Source: Leifsonia xyli subsp. cynodontis DSM 46306 (GTDB taxonomy: Bacteria > Actinomycetota > Actinomycetes > Actinomycetales > Microbacteriaceae). Taken from it: 64,000 nt of DNA. The position numbers and the translations under genes were made by a program. Below the pieces are notes generated by a model that did no database searches, was not told where the DNA came from, and worked only from the letters and a program-made list of their open reading frames with translations. Shown here piece after piece: positions 1-7,914 of this stretch; positions within the stretch are counted from its first letter, which is position 1; every line of letters starts with the position of its first letter. The stretch covers positions 1,612,001 to 1,676,000 of the forward strand of contig NC_022438.1 in assembly GCF_000470775.1 (NCBI RefSeq). Direction: 5' to 3'.

Positions 1-1
1 C

Positions 2-385
2 GTCACCGGCACCGCGGGCTCCTCGTACGTGATCACCTTCCCGGCGGTCTCGACGAACATCGCCAGTGCGGCCGCCCCGGTCACCGTCAACGGCAAGGCC
101 CTCACCGGCGGCACCAACGTGACCGCCACCGTGGCCGCGTCCGGCGCCGGCGGCACCGACTCCCTCCTCCGCGGCATCGGCGGTGACTGGTCCCAGGCGG
201 CGTACGGCGTCGGCATGGACATCACCATCAAGGTGTCCCAGGAGGCGTCGTACTACGACGGCTCGACCTGGCACTCCGCGTTCCAGGAGAACCTCACCCT
301 GCTCCTCGTCGAGGCCTACTTCGGCTTCGTGATGGGCTCCCCGGACGCCTTCGTGGCGTACACGAAGGGCACCGCCGCCTTCTAA
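2..385 (+). CDS. Phage major capsid protein, C-terminal part (partial)
   Basis: The reading frame is open from the left edge to a TAA at 383-385, giving about 127 residues. The first in-frame start is a GTG at 29, but coding-like sequence continues upstream, so the true start lies outside the window. The residues read like the end of an HK97-fold capsid protein: alternating beta-type segments, a Gly-rich turn and a final stretch ending in Gly-Thr-Ala-Ala-Phe. The call rests mainly on position, directly before head-tail connector genes in the standard phage order. A decoration protein is a possible alternative. Confidence 0.6.
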   Translation, partial: VTGTAGSSYVITFPAVSTNIASAAAPVTVNGKALTGGTNVTATVAASGAGGTDSLLRGIGGDWSQAAYGVGMDITIKVSQEASYYDGSTWHSAFQENLTLLLVEAYFGFVMGSPDAFVAYTKGTAAF

Positions 386-432
386 GCCGCCGCCCCTTCC
401 GATAACCGAGCAACGACGAGAGAGGGTGCGCG

Positions 433-879
433 ATGGCTACCAACCCTGCAACCGTGACGGACCTGCAGAACAGGGCCCTCCGCACCCTCTCCACCGTCGA
501 AACCACTGTCGCCCAGCAGTGGCTGAACGACGCGTTCAACAACCTCACCACCCGCCTCCCCTCCATCACCACCCGCCTCCCCTCCGACGGAACAGGCCCC
601 GACGACACACCGTCGACCGGGTTCCAGGAGCTCGTCGTGCAGACGGTGTGCGCGATGGTCATGCGGGTGTTCAATAACCCCAACGGTCTCCTCGACGAGA
701 CCGTGGACGACTACACGTCCCGCCGAGACGCCACCCAGTCGACCGGTCTGCTGTACGCGACCGATGACGAGCTGGCGCTGCTCGCGGAGTCGGGGTCTTC
801 GGCGAACTCGTTCACGATCAGCCCGCTAGGACGCAGCCCGGACGCGACGTGGACTCCTGACCGGGTGATGTCCTGGTGA
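433..879 (+). CDS. Phage head-tail adaptor (Gp19-like connector)
   Basis: This 148-residue protein starts at an ATG behind a GAGAGAGGG ribosome site. It resembles the head-to-tail adaptor that actinophages encode right after the capsid gene: a helical N-terminus (residues 1 to 35), a conserved-looking middle with Leu-Val-Val-Gln-Thr-Val, and a C-terminus carrying Leu-Gly-Arg, Ser-Pro and a terminal Trp. By family, such proteins sit on the portal and dock the tail. Its stop overlaps the GTG start of the next gene, so translation is probably coupled. A 21-base tandem duplication inside the gene gives a repeated Thr-Thr-Arg-Leu-Pro-Ser. Confidence 0.7.
   Translation: MATNPATVTDLQNRALRTLSTVETTVAQQWLNDAFNNLTTRLPSITTRLPSDGTGPDDTPSTGFQELVVQTVCAMVMRVFNNPNGLLDETVDDYTSRRDATQSTGLLYATDDELALLAESGSSANSFTISPLGRSPDATWTPDRVMSW
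544..585 (+). repeat. 21-base perfect-length tandem duplication in the adaptor gene
   Basis: Two head-to-tail 21-base copies (544-564 and 565-585) differ only at their first base. They are in frame and duplicate seven residues (Thr-Thr-Arg-Leu-Pro-Ser plus one variable residue). This looks like a recent slippage or unequal-exchange event. Confidence 0.85.
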
Positions 880-1277
880 GCGCATCTTCCACGCTCGCGC
901 ACGGCCGCGCGTTGGCGGAAGCGCTGATGGAGTCCACCTGCGTGATCACCCGCGCCGGCACCCCGACCGTGGATCACTCCACCGGGGCCACGACAAGCGC
1001 TGACGCGACGATCTACACGGGCCCGTGTCGTCTCCGGTTCCCGTTCGTGCGGCCGGAGCAGGCGGACGCTGCCGGGCAGGTGGTGGAGAAGACGCGCGGG
1101 ATTCTGTCGTTGCCGATCTTGGACCCGTCCACGGCGAGTGTGCGGACGGGCGATGTGGTGACAATCACGGTGAACCCGTCCGACCCGGGCATTGTCGGCA
1201 TCACACTCCGCGTGGAGGGGCCGTTCCCGGAGACACACCCGACCGCGCGCCGGCTGCCGGTGGAGGTGGTCTCGTGA
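876..1277 (+). CDS. Phage head-tail stopper/closure protein (DUF6093-like)
   Basis: This 133-residue protein starts at a GTG overlapping the TGA of the adaptor gene. The middle and C-terminus look like the small beta-barrel of phage head-closure proteins: a threonine-rich segment with Tyr-Thr-Gly-Pro-Cys, then Thr-Gly-Asp-Val-Val-Thr-Ile, a typical barrel strand. DUF6093-type proteins occupy this slot in many actinophages and are thought to seal the connector after packaging. The assignment depends on length, predicted fold and gene order; no catalytic residues are expected. Confidence 0.6.
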   Translation: MSASSTLAHGRALAEALMESTCVITRAGTPTVDHSTGATTSADATIYTGPCRLRFPFVRPEQADAAGQVVEKTRGILSLPILDPSTASVRTGDVVTITVNPSDPGIVGITLRVEGPFPETHPTARRLPVEVVS

Positions 1278-1696
1278 GCGACGGTTTCGAAGTCGACTTC
1301 TCCGACGTGATGAAGCTCGCCGCCGACATGGGTCACGTGGATGAGACGCTGGCCCCGCTTGTGCGGAAGGCGATCGAGGTTACCGCGCGGAAGGTGAAGG
1401 ACAGCGCGAAGGCGAAGGTGGCCGCGGGTTCGTCGTCATGGTCAGGTCTGCCGAACACGATCGACTACGACCTCCACGGCACCACCGGCGCGCGCCTGGG
1501 CGGGATTTCCGCCGAGGTTGGGTACAACAAGTCCCGCGGGGGCGGCAAGCTTGGCAACATCCGCGAATTCGGTGCGCCGGCCAAGAACCGCGGGCCGCAC
1601 AACGACCTCGCGAACGCCCTGGAGGAGAACCAGGACGACTTTCAGCGTGGGCTGGAGATCGCAGCCTCGGATGCTGAGAAGGCGGCCGGCCTGTGA
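1274..1696 (+). CDS. HK97 gp10-like tail completion protein
   Basis: The GTG start at 1274 overlaps the preceding stop by four bases and gives 140 residues. An upstream extension of the same frame has arginine/glycine-rich shadow composition and is not used. The protein has the look of the HK97-gp10 group: a charged helical N-terminus (about residues 5 to 45, Lys/Ala-rich), then Gly-Gly-Gly-Lys-Leu-Gly-Asn-Ile and Glu-Phe-Gly, which matches the family pattern of a loop followed by an arginine/histidine/asparagine segment, and a C-terminal helix. Role by family: tail attachment or completion at the head-tail interface. Confidence 0.7.
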   Translation: MSDGFEVDFSDVMKLAADMGHVDETLAPLVRKAIEVTARKVKDSAKAKVAAGSSSWSGLPNTIDYDLHGTTGARLGGISAEVGYNKSRGGGKLGNIREFGAPAKNRGPHNDLANALEENQDDFQRGLEIAASDAEKAAGL

Positions 1697-2115
1697 GGTG
1701 GGCTGATGTGGAGGCGGCGCGGGCGCTGGTTGAGCAGGTGCCGATCCTGACGGGTGCGACGTTCATCTCGAAGGCGCCAGAAGACCCGGCGAACCCGGAT
1801 CGGATGCAGCCGTTGCCGTACGCGCTCATGCACCCCATCGGTGGAACCCCGACCGCCGAGCGTGAGACGGGCCCAGCGGTGACCGAACACCCATCGATCA
1901 CCTTGCACCTGGTGGGTTCGTCGGCGGAGCAGGTGATCGCGCTGACGGATCTCCTCCGTCCGGTCTTGACGCCGGAAACGGTGCCTGTGGTCGCCGGCCG
2001 CCTTAATGGGCGTGTCTGGTGGCGTGAGCCGCTGCCTGTTCAGGAGGACACCGACGTGTCCCCGTCCCTGATCTACGCCGTGATCGAATTCGGTTGGCGT
2101 TCCGACCCCGCCTGA
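1693..2115 (+). CDS. Phage tail terminator-like protein
   Basis: This 140-residue protein starts at a GTG overlapping the previous TGA. It occupies the tail-terminator slot, between the gp10-like protein and the tail tube gene. The sequence alternates short helices and strands, with a Val-Thr-Glu-His-Pro-Ser-Ile-Thr-Leu-His-Leu strand in the middle, consistent with the mixed alpha/beta fold of terminators that cap the growing tail tube. Sequence conservation in this family is weak, so gene order carries most of the weight. Confidence 0.6.
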   Translation: MRWADVEAARALVEQVPILTGATFISKAPEDPANPDRMQPLPYALMHPIGGTPTAERETGPAVTEHPSITLHLVGSSAEQVIALTDLLRPVLTPETVPVVAGRLNGRVWWREPLPVQEDTDVSPSLIYAVIEFGWRSDPA

Positions 2116-2128
2116 GGAGGCAAATCTC

Positions 2129-2359
2129 ATGACCCCGTTCATTCGTGTGCGTTCAGCTGATGGGCCGAAGCACGAGTACGACGTCTCCCCCGAACTTGTG
2201 GTGGCGTTCCCCGACGACTACGTGATCATCGACGACAACCCCGTCGATTCGGCACGTGAGCCGAAGTACGTGACCGAGAAGGCCACGAAGCCGGCGAAAC
2301 CCGCGGCCGAGGCCGCCCCCGAACCGTCCCTGGGCGAGACCAACGAGGAGGGTGCCTGA
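2129..2359 (+). CDS. Small phage protein of unknown function
   Basis: This 76-residue protein has a strong GAGGAGG ribosome site and an ATG start. The first half is a compact acidic domain with Asp-Asp-Tyr-Val-Ile-Ile-Asp-Asp; the second half is Lys/Ala/Pro-rich and probably disordered. Its stop codon overlaps the ATG of the tail tube gene (TGATG). Small proteins of this kind are common just before the tail tube gene in actinophages, but I do not recognise a specific family. Confidence 0.6.
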   Translation: MTPFIRVRSADGPKHEYDVSPELVVAFPDDYVIIDDNPVDSAREPKYVTEKATKPAKPAAEAAPEPSLGETNEEGA

Positions 2360-2868
2360 TGGCAACCGAAGCAGTACCCGCAGGCACCGTAGCGGACGGT
2401 AACGGGCTCGTCCTGTTCGTCCCCACGATCGCCGACCCCTACGGCACCGGCCCGACCGTCGCCGAACTCACCGCCACCGGTGTGAAGAAGCTGACCTATT
2501 CCATCGACGCCGGCGGCTACACGCACACCATCACCGTCAACAAGGTCAAGGTGAACCGTCTCACGATGGCGCAGGAGCTCCAGTACGACGGCATCGTCAC
2601 CGACGACATCTCGATCAAGTACGCGTACACGAACACCGTCAGCGACATCGCCCGGCTCGCGCTCCCCGCGGGTGCCGTCGGGTTCATCGTGGAGCGGTGG
2701 GCCGTCCCGAACGGGCAAGCGATCGCTGCCGGCGACATTATCGATGTCATCCCGATCAAAGCGTCGATCCCCGCGAAGGACGCCCCCGCCGCGAACGCGG
2801 AGCTGACCCGCACGCAGACCCTGAACGTCACCGGTCCTGTGTCCCGCGACATCCCCGTCCACGCGTAA
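2359..2868 (+). CDS. Phage major tail (tube) protein
   Basis: This 169-residue protein fits a siphovirus major tail protein in length and position, directly before the tail chaperone pair. It is beta-rich, with strands such as Lys-Leu-Thr-Tyr-Ser-Ile and Gly-Phe-Ile-Val-Glu-Arg-Trp, and a conserved-looking Asp-Val-Ile-Pro-Ile-Lys segment near the C-terminus. Many copies would polymerise around the tape measure to form the tail tube. The start overlaps the preceding stop codon. There is no sign of an added immunoglobulin-like domain. Confidence 0.7.
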   Translation: MATEAVPAGTVADGNGLVLFVPTIADPYGTGPTVAELTATGVKKLTYSIDAGGYTHTITVNKVKVNRLTMAQELQYDGIVTDDISIKYAYTNTVSDIARLALPAGAVGFIVERWAVPNGQAIAAGDIIDVIPIKASIPAKDAPAANAELTRTQTLNVTGPVSRDIPVHA

Positions 2869-2957
2869 CAGGCCCCTGCCGGGCGTAAACCATGCCCAGG
2901 GAACGCCCGGCAGGCCTCCTCTTCATCTCTGGGCTGATCCCTGGGGAGCAGACTCTC

Positions 2958-3371
2958 TTGTCACTTGATGACGACCTCGACGCCGACCTGACCCGTGATG
3001 TCGACTACGCCGACCTGAACATCACCATCAACGGGAAACTGCGCACCCTGCGGTTCACCCAGATGGACGGCCTCGAATGGGCCGAACTCACCGACCGTTT
3101 CCCAGCCCGACCCGATGTCCTTCTCGATATGCGTTACGGGTACAACCTGCGCTCCCTGTCGAAAGCCGCAGCGCCCCTGTGCGGGAAACTCCTCGACGGC
3201 GACAAGCAGGTAGCCCTCACTGAGGAGCAGTGGGAGAAGCTGTTCAAATCGCAGCCCGGGTCCACGATCACGCGCATCGGTGACGTCATCTGGAACCTCA
3301 ACGAGTACCTGCCCACAGCAACGGTGGAGGCCCTAAAAAAAGGATCAACGCCCGCGTCCAGCAAGAACTGA
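2958..3371 (+). CDS. Tail assembly chaperone, gpG-like (0 frame)
   Basis: I prefer the TTG at 2958 (Met-Ser-Leu-Asp-Asp-Asp) because GGGGAG lies at a good distance upstream; an in-frame ATG at 2892 would add 22 residues that do not look like this family. The product has 137 residues, an acidic N-terminus, an Asn-Gly-Lys-Leu-Arg strand motif and a helical body. It sits between tail tube and tape measure, the classic place for gpG/gpGT chaperones, which recruit tail tube subunits to the tape measure. Near its end it carries a run of seven A bases that allows a -1 shift into the following frame. Confidence 0.75.
   Translation: MSLDDDLDADLTRDVDYADLNITINGKLRTLRFTQMDGLEWAELTDRFPARPDVLLDMRYGYNLRSLSKAAAPLCGKLLDGDKQVALTEEQWEKLFKSQPGSTITRIGDVIWNLNEYLPTATVEALKKGSTPASSKN
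3335..3341 (+). promoter_or_regulatory. Programmed -1 frameshift slippery heptamer (A AAA AAA)
   Basis: In the 0 frame the region reads Leu-Lys-Lys-Gly across CTA AAA AAA GGA. The seven A bases allow both tRNALys to slip back by one base. After slippage the reading continues as AGG ATC AAC with no stop for about 130 codons, exactly the frame of the downstream chaperone extension. Position, heptamer and gene pair match the known lambda gpG/gpGT-type arrangement. I did not fold the downstream RNA for a stimulatory structure. Confidence 0.85.
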
Positions 3372-3739
3372 TCCTCGCACGGGAGCTGGGCATCTCCCAC
3401 CGCCGACTGATGGGCCGGGAACTCCGCGAGATCACCGAGGAGTTCGACGGTGACGGGAACCTCCTCAGTCGCACAGTCACACGACGGGAGCCGGAGTTCA
3501 CATCTCGTGAGGTGAACTTGCTGCTCGCGTCGAAAGAACTACAGGACGACCTCAACCCCTACGGCATCCCGTACAGCGAAGCCACGAACCCGAAAAACCA
3601 GCACGCGTACGTCGCCGACCCCATGCCAACGATCGACCATGCCGCTAAAACGGTTCTCGACGCGCAGGACGCCTACTACAAACAATGGCCCAACACATCA
3701 TCGAACGGGCATTTGTGGCAGGTGCGACGGAAGGATTAA
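3341..3739 (+). CDS. Tail assembly chaperone extension, gpT-like (-1 frame)
   Basis: This frame is entered by the -1 slip at the heptamer 3335-3341, so it is the C-terminal half of a roughly 260-residue gpGT-like fusion protein. The first possible own start, an ATG at 3410, lacks a clear ribosome site. The residues are helical and charged (Arg-Glu-Leu-Arg-Glu-Ile-Thr-Glu-Glu) and end in Val-Arg-Arg-Lys-Asp. By family, the T part binds tail tube protein and the G part coats the tape measure. Its last bases run into the end of the reverse-strand gene. Confidence 0.8.
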   Translation, partial: RINARVQQELILARELGISHRRLMGRELREITEEFDGDGNLLSRTVTRREPEFTSREVNLLLASKELQDDLNPYGIPYSEATNPKNQHAYVADPMPTIDHAAKTVLDAQDAYYKQWPNTSSNGHLWQVRRKD

Positions 3740-3933
3740 CGGCGCTTCCGCAAACCGCGAAGCAGCAGGACGGTTCCAACAACCGCACAGAACACAACTG
3801 CAAACAGCTTGTATCCAAATTCATCGGTGCCTACCGGACGCACGAGAATACCGAGGCCCCAGGCATACACCGCCGCCGCCGCGATGATCCAGCCGGTTCC
3901 GCGGCCTTTCTTGACGTCCTTCGACTCAGTCAT
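3736..3933 (-). CDS. Small two-helix membrane protein in the tail module
   Basis: This reverse-strand gene encodes 65 residues from an ATG at 3933 that overlaps the stop of the other reverse gene (ATGA). It has a charged N-terminus (Thr-Glu-Ser-Lys-Asp-Val-Lys-Lys), two hydrophobic segments (about residues 13 to 29 and 41 to 56) and a basic Arg-Gly-Leu-Arg-Lys-Arg-Arg tail. It sits inside the phage tail module but opposes all other phage genes, which is typical of cargo (moron) genes expressed from their own promoter. I do not recognise a family. Superinfection control or a lysogenic host trait are guesses. Confidence 0.6.
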   Translation of the reverse strand: MTESKDVKKGRGTGWIIAAAAVYAWGLGILVRPVGTDEFGYKLFAVVFCAVVGTVLLLRGLRKRR

Positions 3934-4175
3934 GAGCCGCCTGAACCCTTGTTCCGCTGCACAGAAGTCAGTGCCATCACACCGCCGACGACCGCAGCCA
4001 CAACCGCAGCCACGAGAAGCAACCCCGTATCCGCGGCGAATCCGTTGAAGACGCTGACGACGACCCAGGTGATGAAAATCACGCCAGCGACGATCAAAGC
4101 GTATACCCACGACGGTCGCGTGGACCGCGCCGTCCGATAAACGGACTCATCAAATCGGATCGGTTCCTTCGACAC
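3930..4175 (-). CDS. Small membrane protein, partner of the reverse-strand pair
   Basis: This gene encodes 81 residues from a GTG at 4175. Residues 1 to 22 are hydrophilic and basic, followed by two membrane helices (about 23 to 46 and 50 to 68) and a short polar tail. It is the first gene of a two-gene reverse operon, with a four-base overlap into the second. No ribosome site precedes the GTG; a TAAGAT hexamer ends six bases upstream, so a leaderless transcript is possible. It lies between the chaperone and tape measure genes, against the direction of late transcription. Function is unknown. Confidence 0.6.
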   Translation of the reverse strand: MSKEPIRFDESVYRTARSTRPSWVYALIVAGVIFITWVVVSVFNGFAADTGLLLVAAVVAAVVGGVMALTSVQRNKGSGGS

Positions 4176-4231
4176 GCGCTGATCTTACAACCCGCGCTTC
4201 CCGCGCACCATGCCGTGAAGGGAGACCCCCT

Positions 4232-7072
4232 ATGGCTGATAGGACGACGAAGGTCACGTTCACCGCGAACTTCAACAACTACCTCGCCGGGATGGACGCT
4301 GCGTCACGGAAGACGCAGGAGTTCGCGGCCGGGTCGGCGCAGAAGCTCGCCGCGCAGAAGCAGGCGTTCACCGATATCGGCCACACTGCCCTCCTCGCAG
4401 GCGGCGTCATCGCGGCGGGCCTCGTGGTCGCCGTTAACGCGTTCTCCGAGTTCGACGCGAAGATGTCGCAGGTTCACGCGCTGTCGCACGCCAGCGGCGA
4501 TGACATGAAGCGGCTCTCCGACGCCGCCATGACTGCCGGCACCCAGATCGGGTTCTCGGCAGCACAGACAGCGGACGCGGAGATCGAGCTCATCAAGGCG
4601 GGCGTGTCCGTGTCGAACATCCTCGGCGGTGCGCTGAAGGGTTCCCTCGAACTCGCTGCCGCCGGTCAGATCGACGTGGCGGACGCGACCGAGATCGCGA
4701 CGATCGCGCTCACCCAGTTCGGGTTGAAGGGTTCCGACATCCCCCACGTCGCGGACCTCCTCGCCGCCGGTGCGGACAAAGCCCTTGGTGGTGTCTCCGA
4801 CCTCGGCGAGGCCCTGAAGTCGGGTGGTCTGGTCGCCGCCCAGTTCGGTGTCTCCCTTGATGAGACCGTGGGCACCCTGTCCGCGTTCGCGAACGCTGGC
4901 CTCCTCGGTGAGACGGCCGGCACTGATCTGCGGCAGATGCTCTTGAAGCTCGCGGACCCGTCCGCGGAGGCCCAGCATGACATGGAACGGCTCGGCATCA
5001 GCCTGTATGACCAGCAGGGCAAGTTCGTCGGCATCGCGAACCTGGCGGGACAGTTGCACGACAAGCTCGGCGCGCTCGACGAGGCCACCCGCAACCAGAC
5101 CCTGGCGACGATTTTCGGCGCCCGTGCGATCGCCGGCGCGAACGTCCTCTACAAAGAGGGCGCGAAAGGCATCTCGGACTGGACCAACAACGTCAACGAC
5201 ACCGGTTTCGCGGCCGCGCAGGCGGCCGGGAAAATGGACAACCTCCAAGGCGACATCACCAAGCTCGGTGCGGCGTTCCAGAACGACCTCATCAAGGGCG
5301 GCTCCGGAGCAAACGACGTCCTCCGTGGGACCGTGCAAAACGTCACCGCCCTCGTGAAGACCATCAGCGGCGTCCCACAACCTGTGGTCGCGGTCGGGGT
5401 CGTGATCGCCGGTCTGACCGCGGGTGTGCTGCTCCTCGGCGGTGGGTTCCTCTCGATCGTGCCGAAAATCGCCGCCACGAAAGCGGCCATGGCCGAACTC
5501 AACCTCACCGGCAGGAGCCTCGGGAAGATGCTCGGCAAGGGTGGCCTCATTGCCGCCGGACTGATCGGACTAGAGGGCGCTCTCGCTGGTGCGTCGTCGT
5601 CGATCCAGTTGACCTCCGCCCAGGTATCCGACCTGAACTCGCGGCTGAACAACGCCGACTTCACGGGCATCAACAAGGAGTTCGTGGACGCGAACGGCAA
5701 TATCACCAAGATGGGAGACGCCCTCGACGACCTGTTCTCGCCGAACTTCTTCAAGAACTACTACGGCGGCGTCGCCCAGCTCAACGGGGTTTTGAAGAAC
5801 TGGACGGGAATCGATCTCGGCGCGTGGGCGGACACCAACAAGGCGAAGTTCGCGCAGCTCGGCACCCAGCTTGGTGAGACCGCGAAGAAGGACCTTCCCC
5901 AGGCCGCGCGGCAGTTCCAGCAATTCGTGAAGCTCGCTGGTGGTGGGTCGGAGAAGGCGCACGAACTCCTCAACGCTATGCCTGACTATAAGGCTGCCCT
6001 GATCGACCTCGCGTCCGGAATGGGGAAGACCCTGAGTGGCCAGGAGCTCCTCAACCTGGCCCAGGGGAAGGGGACGTTTGCGGCGAAGCTCGCGACCAAG
6101 TCCGCAGCTCGGCAGGCGGCGGCGCTGGCGAAGCTGTCGGGGACTGCCGTGGATGCGAAGGGGGATATTTCTGACCTGGCGAAGGAGATCACGAATTTCG
6201 GGAAGGCCGAGTTCGATGCGGAGGACACGGATCGGGCGTTGCATCAGGCGATCGATGATGTGACTTCGAAGCTGAAGGATCAGGTGGACGCGTATAAGCA
6301 GGCGCACGGGAATCTCAATGGGTTTACGAAATCGCTTGATATCAACACGCAGAACGGCCGCGACAACTCTGCCGCGCTCGAGCAGATCGCCAAGTCCGCT
6401 CTCGCGCACGCTGCCGCGGTCGCGACGCAGACCGGGAGCCAGGAGCAGGCGACGGCTGCGATCAATGATGGCCGTGCGGCGCTGATCAACGCTCTGGCTC
6501 AGTTCGGTGTTACTGGGCAGGCGGCGCAGGAGTATGCCGACAAGCTCGGTCTGATCCCGAGCAACGTGTCGACTCTGATCAAGTTGAACAAGTCGCAGGC
6601 GCAGATCGACGCGGAGAACCTCATCGACACCCTGAATCGGGTGCAGCGCAACATCGACATCGCGGTCACCCTCCACGGGGCGAACCATCTGGCCACTACG
6701 GGCGGGCTGAGGGTCGCGAACGCGAACGGTGGCATGTACTCGTACGCGGATGGTGGGTTCGGGGCGGGTATCTATTCCGGTGGGGCGCCGTTGTACAAGT
6801 TCGCCGAGCCGGAGACGCGGTGGGAGGCGTTCATCTCGGGCAAGCCTGGGCAGGAGGCCAGGAGTAGGCAGATCTGGGCGCAGGCGGGCCGCAAGCTCGG
6901 CATGGGCCCGAGTGGCGCTGCTAGCTCGACGACGGTCTCTCTCGCGGGGGCAACGATCCTCATGTCCGTTGACGGCCGTCAGATGACCGCGGTCATCCAG
7001 GACCAGATCGTGTCCGCGAGCCGTGCGCAGAAGACCGGCCTTCAGGGCGGCATGCAGGAGGTGGCTTACTGA
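4232..7072 (+). CDS. Phage tape measure protein (TP901 type)
   Basis: This 946-residue protein starts at an ATG behind GAAGGGAG. Residues of roughly 70 to 310 read like the TP901 core of tape measure proteins (Phe-Asp-Ala-Lys-Met-Ser-Gln-Val near 75, then Gly-Thr-Asp-Leu-Arg-Gln-Met). Hydrophobic stretches occur near 52 to 72 and 375 to 405, as in other tape measures that help DNA cross the membrane; the rest is Ala/Gln/Lys-rich helix. The usual rule of about 0.15 nm per residue would suggest a tail of roughly 140 nm, which is an inference. The stop overlaps the next start. Confidence 0.9.
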   Translation: MADRTTKVTFTANFNNYLAGMDAASRKTQEFAAGSAQKLAAQKQAFTDIGHTALLAGGVIAAGLVVAVNAFSEFDAKMSQVHALSHASGDDMKRLSDAAMTAGTQIGFSAAQTADAEIELIKAGVSVSNILGGALKGSLELAAAGQIDVADATEIATIALTQFGLKGSDIPHVADLLAAGADKALGGVSDLGEALKSGGLVAAQFGVSLDETVGTLSAFANAGLLGETAGTDLRQMLLKLADPSAEAQHDMERLGISLYDQQGKFVGIANLAGQLHDKLGALDEATRNQTLATIFGARAIAGANVLYKEGAKGISDWTNNVNDTGFAAAQAAGKMDNLQGDITKLGAAFQNDLIKGGSGANDVLRGTVQNVTALVKTISGVPQPVVAVGVVIAGLTAGVLLLGGGFLSIVPKIAATKAAMAELNLTGRSLGKMLGKGGLIAAGLIGLEGALAGASSSIQLTSAQVSDLNSRLNNADFTGINKEFVDANGNITKMGDALDDLFSPNFFKNYYGGVAQLNGVLKNWTGIDLGAWADTNKAKFAQLGTQLGETAKKDLPQAARQFQQFVKLAGGGSEKAHELLNAMPDYKAALIDLASGMGKTLSGQELLNLAQGKGTFAAKLATKSAARQAAALAKLSGTAVDAKGDISDLAKEITNFGKAEFDAEDTDRALHQAIDDVTSKLKDQVDAYKQAHGNLNGFTKSLDINTQNGRDNSAALEQIAKSALAHAAAVATQTGSQEQATAAINDGRAALINALAQFGVTGQAAQEYADKLGLIPSNVSTLIKLNKSQAQIDAENLIDTLNRVQRNIDIAVTLHGANHLATTGGLRVANANGGMYSYADGGFGAGIYSGGAPLYKFAEPETRWEAFISGKPGQEARSRQIWAQAGRKLGMGPSGAASSTTVSLAGATILMSVDGRQMTAVIQDQIVSASRAQKTGLQGGMQEVAY

Positions 7073-7914
7073 TGCCCTACGCCCCGACTCTGACGGCCTT
7101 CACCGACGCGAACCCGGGCGTGCGTGTCCTGGTCACGTTCTCGGCCCTCGCGTCCGGGACGCAGACGATCAACGTCTACCGGACAGCGGAGGGACGCCGG
7201 TTCAAGGTCCGCGGTGGTGTGAACCTGTACGCGGTCGGTGGTGTCGCCGTGATGGACTTCGAGGTTCCGCTCGGAGTCGCGGCGACGTACCAGGCGGAAC
7301 AGTTCGACTCGTCGGGCCTGTCCCTCGGGTTCACGGACGCGACCTCTGTGACCGTGTCGACGTCGGGTGTGTTCACGGACACGTCGCAGGCGATCTTGCA
7401 TCAACCGTTGTCGCCGTCGCTGTCGATCATCGCGAACCTGGATGCTTCTACCGCTGCGGATGTCGCGAACGTGGTGCCTGGGTCGTTGACGTACCCGGAG
7501 GGCGCGACGGTCGGCACCTGGATCGGTGGGCGCCGGCAGGGCATCAGCGGCCTCGCGTTGACGGTGAAGGCGCAGTCGTACGCGGACGCTGACGAGTTCC
7601 GCAACATGTTCGGCGGGTATACGACCGATTTCCCCGCCGTGCTCTGTGTTCGCACTGCCCCGCCGGTGAGGCTTCCGCGGGTGCTGTTCGCGTCCGTCGA
7701 CATGGTGCATGAGTCGGTCGACTACATCAACTCTCTGGTGACGTTCGCGTTGACGGTGAACGAGGTTGCTCCGCCCGCACCAGGGCTCATCATCCCCACC
7801 CTCCGCCGTGAAGACCTGGACGTGGCCTATGCGACCCGTGGTGCGGGGGACGCCGCGTACGCGACCCGTTTGTCGAGGGACACCGACTACAGCAAGGCGG
7901 GGCTCGCGGGATGA
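7072..7914 (+). CDS. Phage minor tail protein (distal tail-like)
   Basis: This 280-residue protein starts at the base where the tape measure stop ends, so the two are coupled. In siphoviruses this slot encodes the distal tail protein that links tube and baseplate. The N-terminal 90 residues look like an Ig/fibronectin-type beta sandwich (Ile-Asn-Val-Tyr-Arg-Thr, then Val-Met-Asp-Phe-Glu-Val-Pro). The middle has Gly-Thr-Trp-Ile-Gly-Gly-Arg-Arg, and the end carries two Tyr-Ala-Thr-Arg repeats. Assignment is by order and length. Confidence 0.65.
   Translation: MPYAPTLTAFTDANPGVRVLVTFSALASGTQTINVYRTAEGRRFKVRGGVNLYAVGGVAVMDFEVPLGVAATYQAEQFDSSGLSLGFTDATSVTVSTSGVFTDTSQAILHQPLSPSLSIIANLDASTAADVANVVPGSLTYPEGATVGTWIGGRRQGISGLALTVKAQSYADADEFRNMFGGYTTDFPAVLCVRTAPPVRLPRVLFASVDMVHESVDYINSLVTFALTVNEVAPPAPGLIIPTLRREDLDVAYATRGAGDAAYATRLSRDTDYSKAGLAG

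Noticed and set aside
4304..5380. Long frame antisense to the tape measure gene
   Set aside because: Opposite an intact phage gene in a one-direction late operon; no ribosome site or family resemblance.
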